DNA from: Nocardioides perillae
Lineage (GTDB): Bacteria; Actinomycetota; Actinomycetes; Propionibacteriales; Nocardioidaceae
Reading direction: 5' to 3'
Length of the DNA: 64,000 bases
NCBI RefSeq assembly: GCF_013409425.1
Contig: NZ_JACCAC010000001.1
Coordinates: forward strand, 3,224,001 to 3,288,000
In this document: in pieces, positions 1-7,460 of the stretch
Layout of the letters: the number at the start of each line of letters is the position of its first letter
Numbering within the stretch: the stretch's first letter is position 1
Made by a program: the position numbers and the translations under genes
The notes under the pieces: generated by a model
The model's input: only the letters and a program-made list of their open reading frames with translations
Told to the model about the DNA's origin: nothing
Databases searched by the model: none

Positions 1-217
1 CGAGGGCGACCGGGAGCACCCACCCGAGGGCCAGCGGGAGGCGGGTCGCGAGGCCCGGGCGCACGGCGAGGAGCGCCGCGAGCGTCGCCAGCACCGCGAG
101 CGGCAGCCCCCACGCGCGGCTGTGCACGGCCAGCGTCGCGATGCCGGTGCCGACGCCGAGGAGCACCAGGCCGAGTGCGGTGCCGGCGGCGCGGGCCGGG
201 GCGACGGGGCCGCTCAC
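1..217 (-). CDS. DUF6113-like membrane protein, 5' part only
   Basis: The window edge cuts this gene: only the first 72 codons are present. It starts with GTG at 217, overlapping the mshB stop codon in a GTGA, so the two are translationally coupled. The visible residues form hydrophobic segments ([16 protein letters not shown], then [13 protein letters not shown]), as expected for a small multi-pass membrane protein. A DUF6113-type membrane protein commonly follows mshB in actinobacteria, and that synteny is the main reason for the name. Function is unknown. It is too short for a domain-level assignment. Confidence 0.6.
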   Translation of the reverse strand, partial: MSGPVAPARAAGTALGLVLLGVGTGIATLAVHSRAWGLPLAVLATLAALLAVRPGLATRLPLALGWVLPVAL

Positions 218-1149
218 AGCCCGGCGAAGAGGTCCGTCTCGAGACCGTCGGGCCCCGCGGGACCGGGGGTGCCCTTGGCGAGGCGGTAGAACTCGACGCC
301 CCACGCCTCGGAGCCGACGTTGTTGCTGAGGGCGAAGAAGGGGCCGTCGGTGGTGATCTGGGTGGCGTGGGCGGCGAGCGCGGCCATCTTGGCGTCGACG
401 AAGTCCATCGCGTCGACGGCGGCGGTGAGGTCCTCGTCCTTGGTCACGAAGTGCGGGAGCGGACCGTCGGGGTCCATGCCCTCGAAGGTCGTGGTGTCGC
501 CCGCGGCGCGCAGGCGGCGCAGGCCCTCGCGCAGGCGGCTCTCCGACATCGCGCCCCAGTAGACCTTCGGCACGTCCCACGCCTCGCCGAGGTCGCGGCG
601 GTAGGAGGGGACGGCGGCGAGCTGCACGGCGTACATCGCGACGCGGTGGGCCTGGATGTGGTCGGGGTGGCCGTAGCCGCCGAACTCGTCGTAGGTGACG
701 ACGACCTGCGGGCGGACCTCGCGGAGGACCTCGACCAGCAGCGTGGCGGCCTCGGTGAGGTCGGCGTGCCAGAAGGCGTTGTCGTGGATGGTGTCGGCGG
801 CGATCGCGTGGCCGGCCTCGTGCCACTGCATGCCGGAGTCGCGGTAGCGCCCGAAGCCGCCGAGGAAGCGGTGGTCGGTCACGCCGAGCGCTGCCATCGC
901 GGCCGCGAGCTCGCCGCGGCGGTGCTCGCCGAGCCCGTCCTCGCGGTCGGCGGCGAGGTGCTCGAGCTCGGGCACCAGGATCTCGCCCATCTCGCCGGCC
1001 GTGCAGGTGACGAGGGTGACGCCGCGGCCCTCCGCGACGTACTTCGCCATCGTGGCGCCCTGGCCGATCGACTCGTCGTCGGGGTGGGCGTGGACGAGCA
1101 GCATCCGCTGGGCGGGCGCCTCGGCCGGGGAGGCGGCGGTCTCGGGCAT
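214..1149 (-). CDS. mshB: MshB, mycothiol biosynthesis deacetylase
   Basis: 311 aa. MshB is the zinc-dependent deacetylase that converts GlcNAc-inositol to GlcN-inositol in mycothiol synthesis, in the cytoplasm. The family's metal motif AHPDDE lies at residues 21-26 (ligands H22 and D25) and the second one, GYGHPDH, at 158-164 (H161 or H164). Length fits the MshB/PIG-L family (about 290-310 aa). The ATG at 1149 is preceded by TAGCAT with a 7-nt gap, indicating a leaderless transcript and fixing the start. A DUF6113-like gene overlaps its stop. The close paralogue Mca (mycothiol conjugate amidase) is the main alternative; the DUF6113 neighbour favours MshB. Confidence 0.88.
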   Translation of the reverse strand: MPETAASPAEAPAQRMLLVHAHPDDESIGQGATMAKYVAEGRGVTLVTCTAGEMGEILVPELEHLAADREDGLGEHRRGELAAAMAALGVTDHRFLGGFGRYRDSGMQWHEAGHAIAADTIHDNAFWHADLTEAATLLVEVLREVRPQVVVTYDEFGGYGHPDHIQAHRVAMYAVQLAAVPSYRRDLGEAWDVPKVYWGAMSESRLREGLRRLRAAGDTTTFEGMDPDGPLPHFVTKDEDLTAAVDAMDFVDAKMAALAAHATQITTDGPFFALSNNVGSEAWGVEFYRLAKGTPGPAGPDGLETDLFAGL

Positions 1150-1156
1150 GGCGCCG

Positions 1157-1162
1157 ATGCTA
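1157..1162 (-). promoter_or_regulatory. -10 element (TAGCAT) of leaderless mshB promoter
   Basis: TAGCAT on the minus strand lies 7 nt before the mshB ATG, the spacing that puts the transcription start on the A of the start codon. No convincing -35 or Shine-Dalgarno site is seen. Confidence 0.5.
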
Positions 1163-1214
1163 GACGGGCGTGCCGACGTCCCTGCTCGACCGTCCTGGGG
1201 TGGGTCCGCTCCGA

Positions 1215-1260
1215 CGGGGGCAGGCGGGTGGGTCGGGCGGGTGGGGCGGGGTCGGGCGGG
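1215..1260 (+). other. G-rich tract with quadruplex potential
   Basis: At least eight runs of three or more G in about 45 nt on the plus strand, separated by 1-3 nt. The tract lies between the stop of the small gene at 1265 and the mshB promoter, so it is in the template strand for mshB-direction transcription. Its role is unknown; chance in a high-G+C genome is possible. Confidence 0.45.
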
Positions 1261-1264
1261 CTCG

Positions 1265-1558
1265 TCAGACGGGCGGGCGCTTGAGCCGACGGGGTGCGTC
1301 GGGCAGGTCGAGCGGGACCGCGGGCGGCCTCGGCGCGTCGGGCGGCTCGGGCGCGTCGAGCCAGCCGTCGTGGCGGTCGACCAGCACCTCGAGGACGAAC
1401 TCGGGCGCGTCGGTCGTCACCGCCCACGGGTGGTCCTCGTCGTCGTCCTCGCCGGCGAAGGGCTCGCGCTCGACGTCGGCGTCGTAGCCGTCGGCGAGCA
1501 GCCGGCGGGCGACGGCGCGCGCGTCGTCCTCGTCGAAGAAGATGCCTCGGGGCCGCAC
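1265..1558 (-). CDS. hypothetical acidic protein, possibly RraB-like
   Basis: 97 aa, starting at a GTG at 1558 that has CACAAT 6 nt upstream (leaderless type). The N-terminal half reads [19 protein letters not shown] and is followed by an acidic loop and a WAV...[14 protein letters not shown] segment; the C-terminal third is rich in proline and arginine. This alpha-beta pattern with a DGW near the end of the fold is reminiscent of the RraB/DUF695 ribonuclease E inhibitor family, but the likeness is by eye only and I do not assign a function. The gene runs in the same direction as the Nudix gene upstream and mshB downstream. Confidence 0.6.
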   Translation of the reverse strand: MRPRGIFFDEDDARAVARRLLADGYDADVEREPFAGEDDDEDHPWAVTTDAPEFVLEVLVDRHDGWLDAPEPPDAPRPPAVPLDLPDAPRRLKRPPV

Positions 1559-1564
1559 GGGGCG

Positions 1565-1570
1565 ATTGTG
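1565..1570 (-). promoter_or_regulatory. -10-like CACAAT before the small acidic protein
   Basis: CACAAT on the minus strand sits 6 nt before the GTG at 1558, a leaderless arrangement. It lies in the 19-bp gap to the Nudix gene stop, so it could be a secondary promoter inside an operon. Confidence 0.3.
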
Positions 1571-1577
1571 CCGCAGG

Positions 1578-1985
1578 TCAGTGGGCGAGGTGCGCCGCGA
1601 CCTCGGGCAGGAAGGGCCGGTCGGGCTCGAGCCAGTCGACCGCCTCGGGGTGCGCGGGGTCGAGCTGGTCGGCCGTGAGCCAGCGCAGCTCGTCGTGGTC
1701 GACTGGCGTCGGCTCGGCGGTGGGGTCGGCGAGGGCCACGAGCGCGGCGCGCAGGGTGTGCCGACCGCCGGCGACCTGCTGCGCACCGTCGAGCCAGCGG
1801 ACGACGGTCGTGGCGACCCCGAGCTCCTCCTGCAGCTCGCGCACCAGCGCGTCGTCGGGGGTCTCCCCCGCCTCCACCTTGCCGCCCGGCAGCTCCCACC
1901 GGCCCGCGTGCTCCGCCGGCCACGTGCGGCGCGCTGCCAGCACGCGCCCGTCGCGCACGACCGCGCCGCCCACCACCAGAGCCAT
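1578..1985 (-). CDS. Nudix hydrolase (MutT/NTP pyrophosphohydrolase type)
   Basis: 135 aa, the typical length for MutT-like Nudix enzymes. The Nudix box is complete at residues 37-59 (GKVEAGE then REL-QEELG, matching GX5EX7REUXEEXGU), so it is expected to bind Mg2+ and cleave a nucleoside diphosphate linked to X. The N-terminus [20 protein letters not shown] and the WELPGGK segment match the 8-oxo-dGTP/5-methyl-dCTP sanitising group. The ATG at 1985 has TACCGT 6 nt upstream. Substrate cannot be read from the sequence. A cytoplasmic nucleotide-pool housecleaning role is the inference. Confidence 0.88.
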   Translation of the reverse strand: MALVVGGAVVRDGRVLAARRTWPAEHAGRWELPGGKVEAGETPDDALVRELQEELGVATTVVRWLDGAQQVAGGRHTLRAALVALADPTAEPTPVDHDELRWLTADQLDPAHPEAVDWLEPDRPFLPEVAAHLAH

Positions 1986-1991
1986 GGCGGC

Positions 1992-1997
1992 ACGGTA
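1992..1997 (-). promoter_or_regulatory. -10 element (TACCGT) of leaderless Nudix promoter
   Basis: TACCGT lies 6 nt before the ATG at 1985 on the minus strand. This matches the TANNNT leaderless pattern seen repeatedly in the window. Confidence 0.45.
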
Positions 1998-2429
1998 GCC
2001 GTGGGCGGTGCAGTGGTCGGGTGTGGATGAGCGAGAGCAGACAGGAACAGGCGGGCACGGGCGCGCACGGGGCCGCGAGCCGGTCGGGCCGGCGTCGTGG
2101 GCCTGGTGGTGGACCTGGTCGTGTGTTCGTCGCGGGGGCGGCTGCGGGAGTCGCAACGCCTCGGCCGGCGTAGCGGTCCCGACAGCGGGGCGGCACCAGG
2201 CCGTTCCGAGCAGTGGGCAGCACAACCAGCCCGCCCCCTAGCTGGGGTGCGGGCTGGGGCGCGGCCGTACGCCGTGGGCCGGGGCGCGTTTGGAGGCACG
2301 CCGAGGGGCGCGACGGTGCGGCCAGCTCCAGCGTCCGTCGCGCGGGCTGCCGTCCGAGGTGCGCGAGCAGTGCCGAGACGGACGAACGATGCGACGGGCT
2401 GGTGAAGAACCGCACCTGCGACGCGTCGA
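1998..2429 (-). other. gene-free stretch downstream of the DUF222-HNH gene
   Basis: No open frame here has convincing protein character; the short frames are arginine/alanine-rich shadows. The only structured element seen is the hairpin at 2228-2255. This could be the 3' flank or remnant of the element that carries the DUF222-HNH gene. Confidence 0.4.
2228..2255 (-). terminator. hairpin, candidate terminator of the DUF222-HNH gene
   Basis: Perfect 7-bp outer stem (AGCCCGC/GCGGGCT), one mismatch, then a CCCTA/TGGGG inner stem with a very tight loop. It lies about 175 nt past the stop of the HNH gene. There is no T-run, as is common for actinobacterial terminators. Orientation is inferred from position. 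Confidence 0.4.
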
Positions 2430-3947
2430 TCAGTCCGCAGGTGCGGGCGGGCCGGTGCCGGGTGGACCGGTGCCGCCCTCGTCGGGTGGGCCCGTGCCGG
2501 TGGCGAGCGGGCCGTCGACGGGCCGGGTGCCGAGGTGGTCGCGGAGGTAGTGCGCCCCGTGGGGCGACCGCCACAGCCAGGCGCCGTCGCCGGCGGGTGT
2601 CGAGGTCCAGCGTGTGGCGGCGTGGCCGTGGGTCTTGAGCCGGTGGTGGGTGCGGCACAGCGGCGCGATGTTGCAGGAGCAGGTCGGCCCGCCCCTGCCG
2701 CCGGGGCCGCCGCCGGGGGCACCGGCGGGGTCGAAGGGGACGGCGTGGTCGTGGTCGCACGAGCGGGCCGCCCGACTGCACCACGGGAAGACGCAGGTGT
2801 GGTGGACCAGGGCGGTGCGCCGCGCGAGGCGGGTCGACACCTCGTAGGCCTCGGTGTGGACCGCCTCGCCTAGGTCGAGGACGGGCAAGACCGTGACCTG
2901 TGCCGTCGCACCGGCGCCGAGCCACTCGCGGATCGTCGCGGCCGTGACCGGGGCGCGGGTCTCCTCGACGCGGCCGATCTCACCGCCGCCACCGCCGTGC
3001 ACGGCGAGGTCGGAGAGGTGCAGGTGGAGGAGGTAGCGCCGGCGCGGACCGTGCGGGCGGGCGTCGGGGGTGTCGACACGCTCGCCAGGGCTCGCTGCTC
3101 GACCACCGGGATGAGGCCCGCCGGGGCCCTCGGCGTCCCCCACGAGCAGGTCGAGCGTGCCCTGCGCGCTCGCGCCGTCGCTGCCGCGCGCCACGAGGTT
3201 GGCGAGCGCCTGGGCCGACAGCGGCCCGGGCTGGTCGGCGGCGCCGAGGGCGCGCAGCCGGGCCTTCTCCTCCTCCACGGCGTCGCGGATCGCGAGCCCG
3301 TCGGGCAGGTCGAAGGTGCCGGTGGCGTCGACCGTGCCGTCGAGGTCGCTGGTGCGACCGTCGCAGTGCACGTCGAAGTGGCGCCGCTCCTCGGCCCGCT
3401 CCCGCTCCGCCTCGGCGGCCTCGGGCATGAACCGCGCGAACGCCTCGCTCACCAGCCGCTCGAGCACCACCGGCCCTGCGGTCTGGGCGACCGGCGCGAG
3501 GTGGCGGTCGACGTGGGCCGCCGCGGCGGGCACGAGGTCGCGCACGAGGCAGGCCCGCGCGACCAGCCGCACCCGCCAGCCGTCGACCTCGAGAGCCTGC
3601 AGCCGCTCCCACAGCCGGGGCAGGAGGTGCCGGGCGAAGAGCGACTCGCCCAGGAATGAGCCGCCGGCCTGCGTGGTGCGCCCCATCCGGGCGGCGAGCT
3701 CGGCGACCGCGAACTCCGCGACCGTCGGCGCGTGCGACCCCGCGAGCGTCAGACCCCGGTCGAAGTAGTCGGGCGCACCCGCGACGTGGGCGGCGTCGAG
3801 CAGGTCGGCCGCGGGGTGCAGGTCAGCCCAGGTGCACGCCGCGAGCATGAGGTCGGCCTCGACGGCTCGGCCGTCGCGCGCCCGCACCCCGGCGAAGTCG
3901 AGGACCGCCGCGGCGGACTCGAACTCGGGGACGGGGCTGGCTGCCAT
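2430..3947 (-). CDS. DUF222-HNH (13E12-type) endonuclease family protein
   Basis: 505 aa. The N-terminal two thirds is the helical DUF222 region; the C-terminus holds an HNH nuclease domain with CVFPWC, then DHDHAVPFD, CSCNIAPLC and RTHHRLKTHG, which give the His and Cys residues for metal binding. The tail repeats GTGPP-like units. I start at the ATG at 3947 rather than the GTG at 3956, because the ATG is 9 nt from a GGTTGA motif exactly as in the second DUF222-HNH gene (58040). A REP-like palindrome lies in frame within the coding region (about residues 280-293). DUF222-HNH genes occur in many copies in actinobacteria (REP13E12 in M. tuberculosis) and are probably selfish or mobile; the target is unknown. 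Confidence 0.85.
   Translation of the reverse strand: MAASPVPEFESAAAVLDFAGVRARDGRAVEADLMLAACTWADLHPAADLLDAAHVAGAPDYFDRGLTLAGSHAPTVAEFAVAELAARMGRTTQAGGSFLGESLFARHLLPRLWERLQALEVDGWRVRLVARACLVRDLVPAAAAHVDRHLAPVAQTAGPVVLERLVSEAFARFMPEAAEAERERAEERRHFDVHCDGRTSDLDGTVDATGTFDLPDGLAIRDAVEEEKARLRALGAADQPGPLSAQALANLVARGSDGASAQGTLDLLVGDAEGPGGPHPGGRAASPGERVDTPDARPHGPRRRYLLHLHLSDLAVHGGGGGEIGRVEETRAPVTAATIREWLGAGATAQVTVLPVLDLGEAVHTEAYEVSTRLARRTALVHHTCVFPWCSRAARSCDHDHAVPFDPAGAPGGGPGGRGGPTCSCNIAPLCRTHHRLKTHGHAATRWTSTPAGDGAWLWRSPHGAHYLRDHLGTRPVDGPLATGTGPPDEGGTGPPGTGPPAPAD
3070..3110. repeat. REP-like palindrome inside the HNH gene
   Basis: On the minus strand it reads GGTGGTCGAGCAGCGAG, then CCCTGG, then CGAGCGTGTCGACAC: two arms around a CCCTGG centre. 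It is the same family as the elements at 8006 and 59896. It sits in frame between the DUF222 and HNH parts, in a low-complexity linker. Confidence 0.6.
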
Positions 3948-4043
3948 GAGGACCACTCAACCAGGGACCACCGACAGTCGGGGACGGCGCAGATCGCCCT
4001 GTGCACAACGGATCCCGTCCACAGGCCTGTGGACGAGAAGTGG
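3948..4043 (-). promoter_or_regulatory. conserved leader of the DUF222-HNH gene (copy 1)
   Basis: Read on the minus strand, this region shares ordered blocks with the leader at 57931-58039: CCACTTC, CGTCCACAGGC, GGATCCGTT, CACAGGGCGATC, GACTGTCGGTGG and TGGTTGAGT just before the start. It also holds an 18-bp palindrome centred on AGGCCT (4017-4034) and a DnaA-box-like TTGTGCACA (4000-4008). The shared blocks imply a functional or recently shared element. Confidence 0.7.
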
Positions 4044-4044
4044 C

Positions 4045-5286
4045 CTAGGAGGGCCCGGGCGCGAGCCACAGCCACGCCTCGCGCACCAGCTCTCCCTCCC
4101 CACTGCCGGACCCGCCGGCAGCCCCGCCGACAGCTCCGCCGGGCCACCGCTGCCCGCCGACGACGAGGAGGTCGCGGCCGAGCGCGGCGCTGCTGTCGTC
4201 GTGCACCTCGTCGCGGCGCTCGGGCATGGCCGGCAGCTCGACGTAGGCCTGCGCCGCGGCGTCCCACAGCAGCACCCGCAGCCGGGAGGTCATCTCGCCG
4301 ACGCTGTTGGGCACGTCGTAGGCGGCGCCGCCGCGACCGAGCACGCCGCCGAGCTGCGAGGTGCGCCCACGCGGGTCGGCGCCGGGCTCCGGCAGGCGCG
4401 ACCACGCCCAGGTCGCGGGGTCGAGCACCGCGCCGGAGGTCTCGACGAAGTGGCCCACGAGCACCGGCCCACGGTCGGACCCCACGAGCTGGAAGCCGGG
4501 CACGGGCGCGTCCGGCAGCGTCGTCCACGCCCACGAGTCGAGGTCGAAGCGCGCCGCCGACACCGTGGCGGAGCGGCCCGCACGCACGTCCTCGATCGAC
4601 GAGCCCTTCAGCACGAGCTGCTCGCCCACCGGCACCGCGAAGCGGTCGAAGCTGTCGGCCAGCGGGTCGTCGGGCAGCTCGCGCCACGCCCCGGTGGCCG
4701 GGTCGAAGAGGAGGTCAGGGGCCTCGCCGCCCTCGTCGCTGATGGTGGGGACGAGCAGGCGGTCGCCCACCGCAACGAGGGCGCGGTAGCGCTCCGGGCC
4801 GGGCACCGCGCCGTGGTCGGTCCAGCGGTCGGCCGCGAGGTCGTACTGCAGCAGCCGTTCGCGTCCCTCGCAGGTCACGCCGCTCGCGCAGGAGGTGAGG
4901 AGCCACGCCGAGCCGCCGAGGCCGACGGTGGCGCGCTCGTGACGGCGTACGCCGTGGGGTGCGGGAGCGGTCGGCGTCCAGGTGTCGTCGGCCGGGTCGT
5001 AGACCGCTCCGTCGCGGAAGAGCGGGCCGCCGGCGTAGCTGCAGTCGGCACCGGGCGGGCACAGCAGCTCCCACCCACCGACCACCAGGGCCCGCGGCGA
5101 CCCCGCGACTTCAACCCCGACGACGACCGCGTGGGTGCGCGGGCTGAGCGGCAGGTCGGGCAGCCGGCGCCACTCGCCCACGGCCTCGGGCCCGCCGGCG
5201 CGCGTGCCGACTCCGGAGCCGCAGGCCGTCGCGAGGACGGCGACGACGGCCAGGACGACGAGGAGGAGGCGTGGGCGCACGGTCAC
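4045..5286 (-). CDS. Kelch/beta-propeller-type lipoprotein
   Basis: 413 aa with a lipoprotein signal: a hydrophobic run from residue 7 ending in LATAC, so C22 would be lipidated and the protein anchored outside the membrane. The mature part repeats a pattern of a GxxY/YDxx..W..L..P strand unit (EWRRLPDLP, DTWTPTAPAP, DRWTDHG, GAWRELPDDP, WAWTTLPDAP, WAWSRLPEPG), about six to seven times, as in Kelch or galactose-oxidase-like propellers. No catalytic residue is evident; a binding role is likely. It is followed downstream by the HNH gene leader and preceded by the sigma factor pair, apparently as its own unit. Confidence 0.7.
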   Translation of the reverse strand: MTVRPRLLLVVLAVVAVLATACGSGVGTRAGGPEAVGEWRRLPDLPLSPRTHAVVVGVEVAGSPRALVVGGWELLCPPGADCSYAGGPLFRDGAVYDPADDTWTPTAPAPHGVRRHERATVGLGGSAWLLTSCASGVTCEGRERLLQYDLAADRWTDHGAVPGPERYRALVAVGDRLLVPTISDEGGEAPDLLFDPATGAWRELPDDPLADSFDRFAVPVGEQLVLKGSSIEDVRAGRSATVSAARFDLDSWAWTTLPDAPVPGFQLVGSDRGPVLVGHFVETSGAVLDPATWAWSRLPEPGADPRGRTSQLGGVLGRGGAAYDVPNSVGEMTSRLRVLLWDAAAQAYVELPAMPERRDEVHDDSSAALGRDLLVVGGQRWPGGAVGGAAGGSGSGEGELVREAWLWLAPGPS

Positions 5287-5329
5287 ACCGCTGAGACGGC
5301 GACGGCTGGTCGACGGTTCCCCGGGTGCG

Positions 5330-5896
5330 TCAGACGGGCACGCACTCCGGCACGGAGCCGGTGGCGACCTCGAAGCTCACCCACACCTCGGCGCGGTCGG
5401 TCTCGCGGTAGCCCTCCGGGGACACCGCGTCCGGCAGCCGCTGCATGGAGGCGTCGATGACGAGCGTCTCCCCCGCGGCGACCGCGCCGGCCTCGAGCTC
5501 GACGCCGAAGGTCTCGTCACCGACGCTGAGGGTGATGCCGGAGGCGTCCGTCTCGACCAGGCCGGGGCGGCGGCACTGCCCGCCGTCGGGGACGTAGTTC
5601 ACCACCGCGTCCACGCCGCGCTCGCGCAGCTCGCGCTCGAGGCCGGCGGCGTCCTCGAGCCGGTTGACCCGCACCTCGAGGGCGCCGTTGCTGCCCTCGC
5701 TCACGGCGTACGCCGGCTCCGCACCGAGGCCGGGCACCACCAGCACCGCGGTGGTCGTCGCCGCGACGAGCCCGCCGGCCAGGGCCAGGGCGCGGCGCGA
5801 GGGGCGGCGCGGCGCGTGGCGGGGCGACCGCTCGGCGACCACCTCGCGCAGCGAGTCGAGGAGGGCCTGCTCGTAGGTGTCCAGCTGGGGGGTCAC
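5330..5896 (-). CDS. membrane-anchored protein coupled to an ECF sigma factor
   Basis: 188 aa. The GTG at 5896 overlaps the sigma factor stop (GTGA), so the two are co-translated. Residues 1-35 are polar and basic, a single transmembrane helix follows (ALALAGGLVAATTTAVLVV), and the remaining about 130 residues would be outside the cell. The topology and position are those of an anti-sigma factor, but no zinc-binding HxxxCxxC motif is visible, so an anti-sigma function is only inferred from context. It could equally be a target or accessory membrane protein. Confidence 0.65.
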   Translation of the reverse strand: MTPQLDTYEQALLDSLREVVAERSPRHAPRRPSRRALALAGGLVAATTTAVLVVPGLGAEPAYAVSEGSNGALEVRVNRLEDAAGLERELRERGVDAVVNYVPDGGQCRRPGLVETDASGITLSVGDETFGVELEAGAVAAGETLVIDASMQRLPDAVSPEGYRETDRAEVWVSFEVATGSVPECVPV

Positions 5897-6465
5897 GACG
5901 TCACCTCTCGGAGTGCGGCGGAAGGCAGGAGGCGGGCCCGGGCCCGGTGGTAGCGCACCCGGGCCGCGCCCGGGCTGACGCCGAGGACGGCGGCCGCCTC
6001 GACGAGAGAGAGACCGTCGACGGCGACGAGCTCGACGACCTCCCGCTGGGTGCGCGGCAGGTCGGCGACCTCGCGCAGGAGCCGCCGGGCTGCGCGCTCG
6101 TCGTCCAGCCTGGCCGCGATGCGCTCGACGGCGTCGTCGTCGAGCAGGGCGCGGCCCTGCAGCCGGGCGACGGCACGCACGCCGCGGGCCTGACGACGCA
6201 GGTGGTTGGCCACGACGCGGCGCGCCACGGCGTACAGCCACACGCGGGGGTCGACCCCGCCCGGTGTCACGTCGCTCGCCTCGATGGCGGCCACGAACAC
6301 CTCGGCGGTGAGGTCGGCGGCGTCGTGGACGCTGGAGACGCGGCGGGCCACGAAGCGCTGCACGGCCTCGAGGTGCTCGCGGTAGAACGCCTCGAAGGCG
6401 TCGGGGTCGCGTCCGATCGGGCGGACGGCGTTCTCGGGGCTCACACCTGTCAGTGGTCGCAGCAC
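5893..6465 (-). CDS. ECF-family RNA polymerase sigma factor
   Basis: 190 aa. Region 2 (DAFEAFYREHLEAVQRFVARRV, with DLTAEVFVAAI) occupies about residues 21-65 and binds core polymerase and the -10. Region 4 (LPRTQREVVELVAVDGLS then VLGVSPGAARVRYHRARARL) at about 135-182 binds the -35. There is no region 1.1 or 3, as in ECF/group IV sigmas. The downstream membrane protein overlaps its stop. The start is uncertain: ATG 6465 or GTG 6444. Confidence 0.9.
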   Translation of the reverse strand: MLRPLTGVSPENAVRPIGRDPDAFEAFYREHLEAVQRFVARRVSSVHDAADLTAEVFVAAIEASDVTPGGVDPRVWLYAVARRVVANHLRRQARGVRAVARLQGRALLDDDAVERIAARLDDERAARRLLREVADLPRTQREVVELVAVDGLSLVEAAAVLGVSPGAARVRYHRARARLLPSAALREVTS

Positions 6466-6514
6466 GGTGCAGCGTTACACGCGGCTGCGGGCGACCTCCA
6501 GCACGGCGCGGCCG

Positions 6515-6520
6515 TAGGGT
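6515..6520 (+). promoter_or_regulatory. -10 element (TAGGGT) of leaderless EamA promoter
   Basis: TAGGGT ends 7 nt before the GTG at 6528. It decides this start over the longer open frame that begins in the divergent sigma-factor promoter region. Confidence 0.5.
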
Positions 6521-6527
6521 CGGCGGG

Positions 6528-7460
6528 GTGCACCAGACCCGACCTGCGGACGCGTCGCGACTCCCGCTCGTGCCGGCCGCGGCGTTCGTGCTCGTGTGGA
6601 GCTCGGGCTACGTGTCGGGGCCGATCGGGGTGGAGGCGGTCGAGCCGCTGACGCTGGTGGCGCTGCGCTTCGCCCTGGCGGCCGTCGTGGCCGCGGCGAT
6701 CGCGCGGGCGCTGCGGGGTCCGGCGCGGCGGGCCTTCCCCGGTGGGCGGCGGATGCTGCCGCGCGTGGCGGCGGTGGGGCTGTCGATGAACGGTCTGCAG
6801 TTCGGCCTGGCCTACCTCGGCTTCGCGGCGGGCCTCGCGCCCACGCTCATGGCGCTGCTGCACTCGCTGAGCCCCGTGCTGACCGCGCTGCTCGCAGGCG
6901 CCCTGCTGCGCGAGCGCCTCACCGCCCTGCAGGTCGGCGGGTTCATCGTGGGCGTCGTCGGCGTGCTGATCGTGCTCGGCCCGGAGATCGAGGAGGCGGG
7001 CGGGGCGCTCGGGCTCACCTTCGGCCTGCTCAGCATGCTCGCGCTCAGCTTCGGCACCCTGGGGCAGCGCTGGATCGGCAGCGGGGCCGACCCGTGGTGG
7101 TCGGCGACGCTGCAGTTCGCGGTCTCCGCTCCCCCGATCGCGCTCGCCGCGCTGTGGCTGGAGGGCACCGACACCGTGCACGACCCGTGGGTCGCCCTCG
7201 GCGCGATTGCGTGGCTGGCACTCGTGAACTCCATCGTCGGCCTGCTGCTCCTCGGCGTGCTGATGCGCACCGGCGGCGCGGGCTCGTCGGCGAGCGTCTT
7301 CTTCCTGATGCCGCCGGTGACCGCGGTGATGACGTGGCTGGCCTTCGGCGACGTGCTCAGCCCGCTCGAGCTGCTGGGCCTGCTCATCACCGTGGTCGGC
7401 GTCGCCGTCGCCACCCGGAGCGGCCGCACGCGGTTCCCGGCCGCGGAGGTGCCCGGGTGA
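6528..7460 (+). CDS. EamA-family (DMT superfamily) transporter
   Basis: 310 aa with about ten hydrophobic helices arranged as two EamA repeats. The first begins PAAAFVLVWSSGYVSGPIG with LVALRFALAAVVAAAIARAL; the second has LTFGLLSMLALSFGTLGQRW and ends with LELLGLLITVVGVAVATRSG. Such proteins export small metabolites in the inner membrane; substrate is not predictable. The start at GTG 6528 is set by the upstream TAGGGT. The stop overlaps the next gene's GTG, so both are likely on one transcript. Confidence 0.85.
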   Translation: MHQTRPADASRLPLVPAAAFVLVWSSGYVSGPIGVEAVEPLTLVALRFALAAVVAAAIARALRGPARRAFPGGRRMLPRVAAVGLSMNGLQFGLAYLGFAAGLAPTLMALLHSLSPVLTALLAGALLRERLTALQVGGFIVGVVGVLIVLGPEIEEAGGALGLTFGLLSMLALSFGTLGQRWIGSGADPWWSATLQFAVSAPPIALAALWLEGTDTVHDPWVALGAIAWLALVNSIVGLLLLGVLMRTGGAGSSASVFFLMPPVTAVMTWLAFGDVLSPLELLGLLITVVGVAVATRSGRTRFPAAEVPG

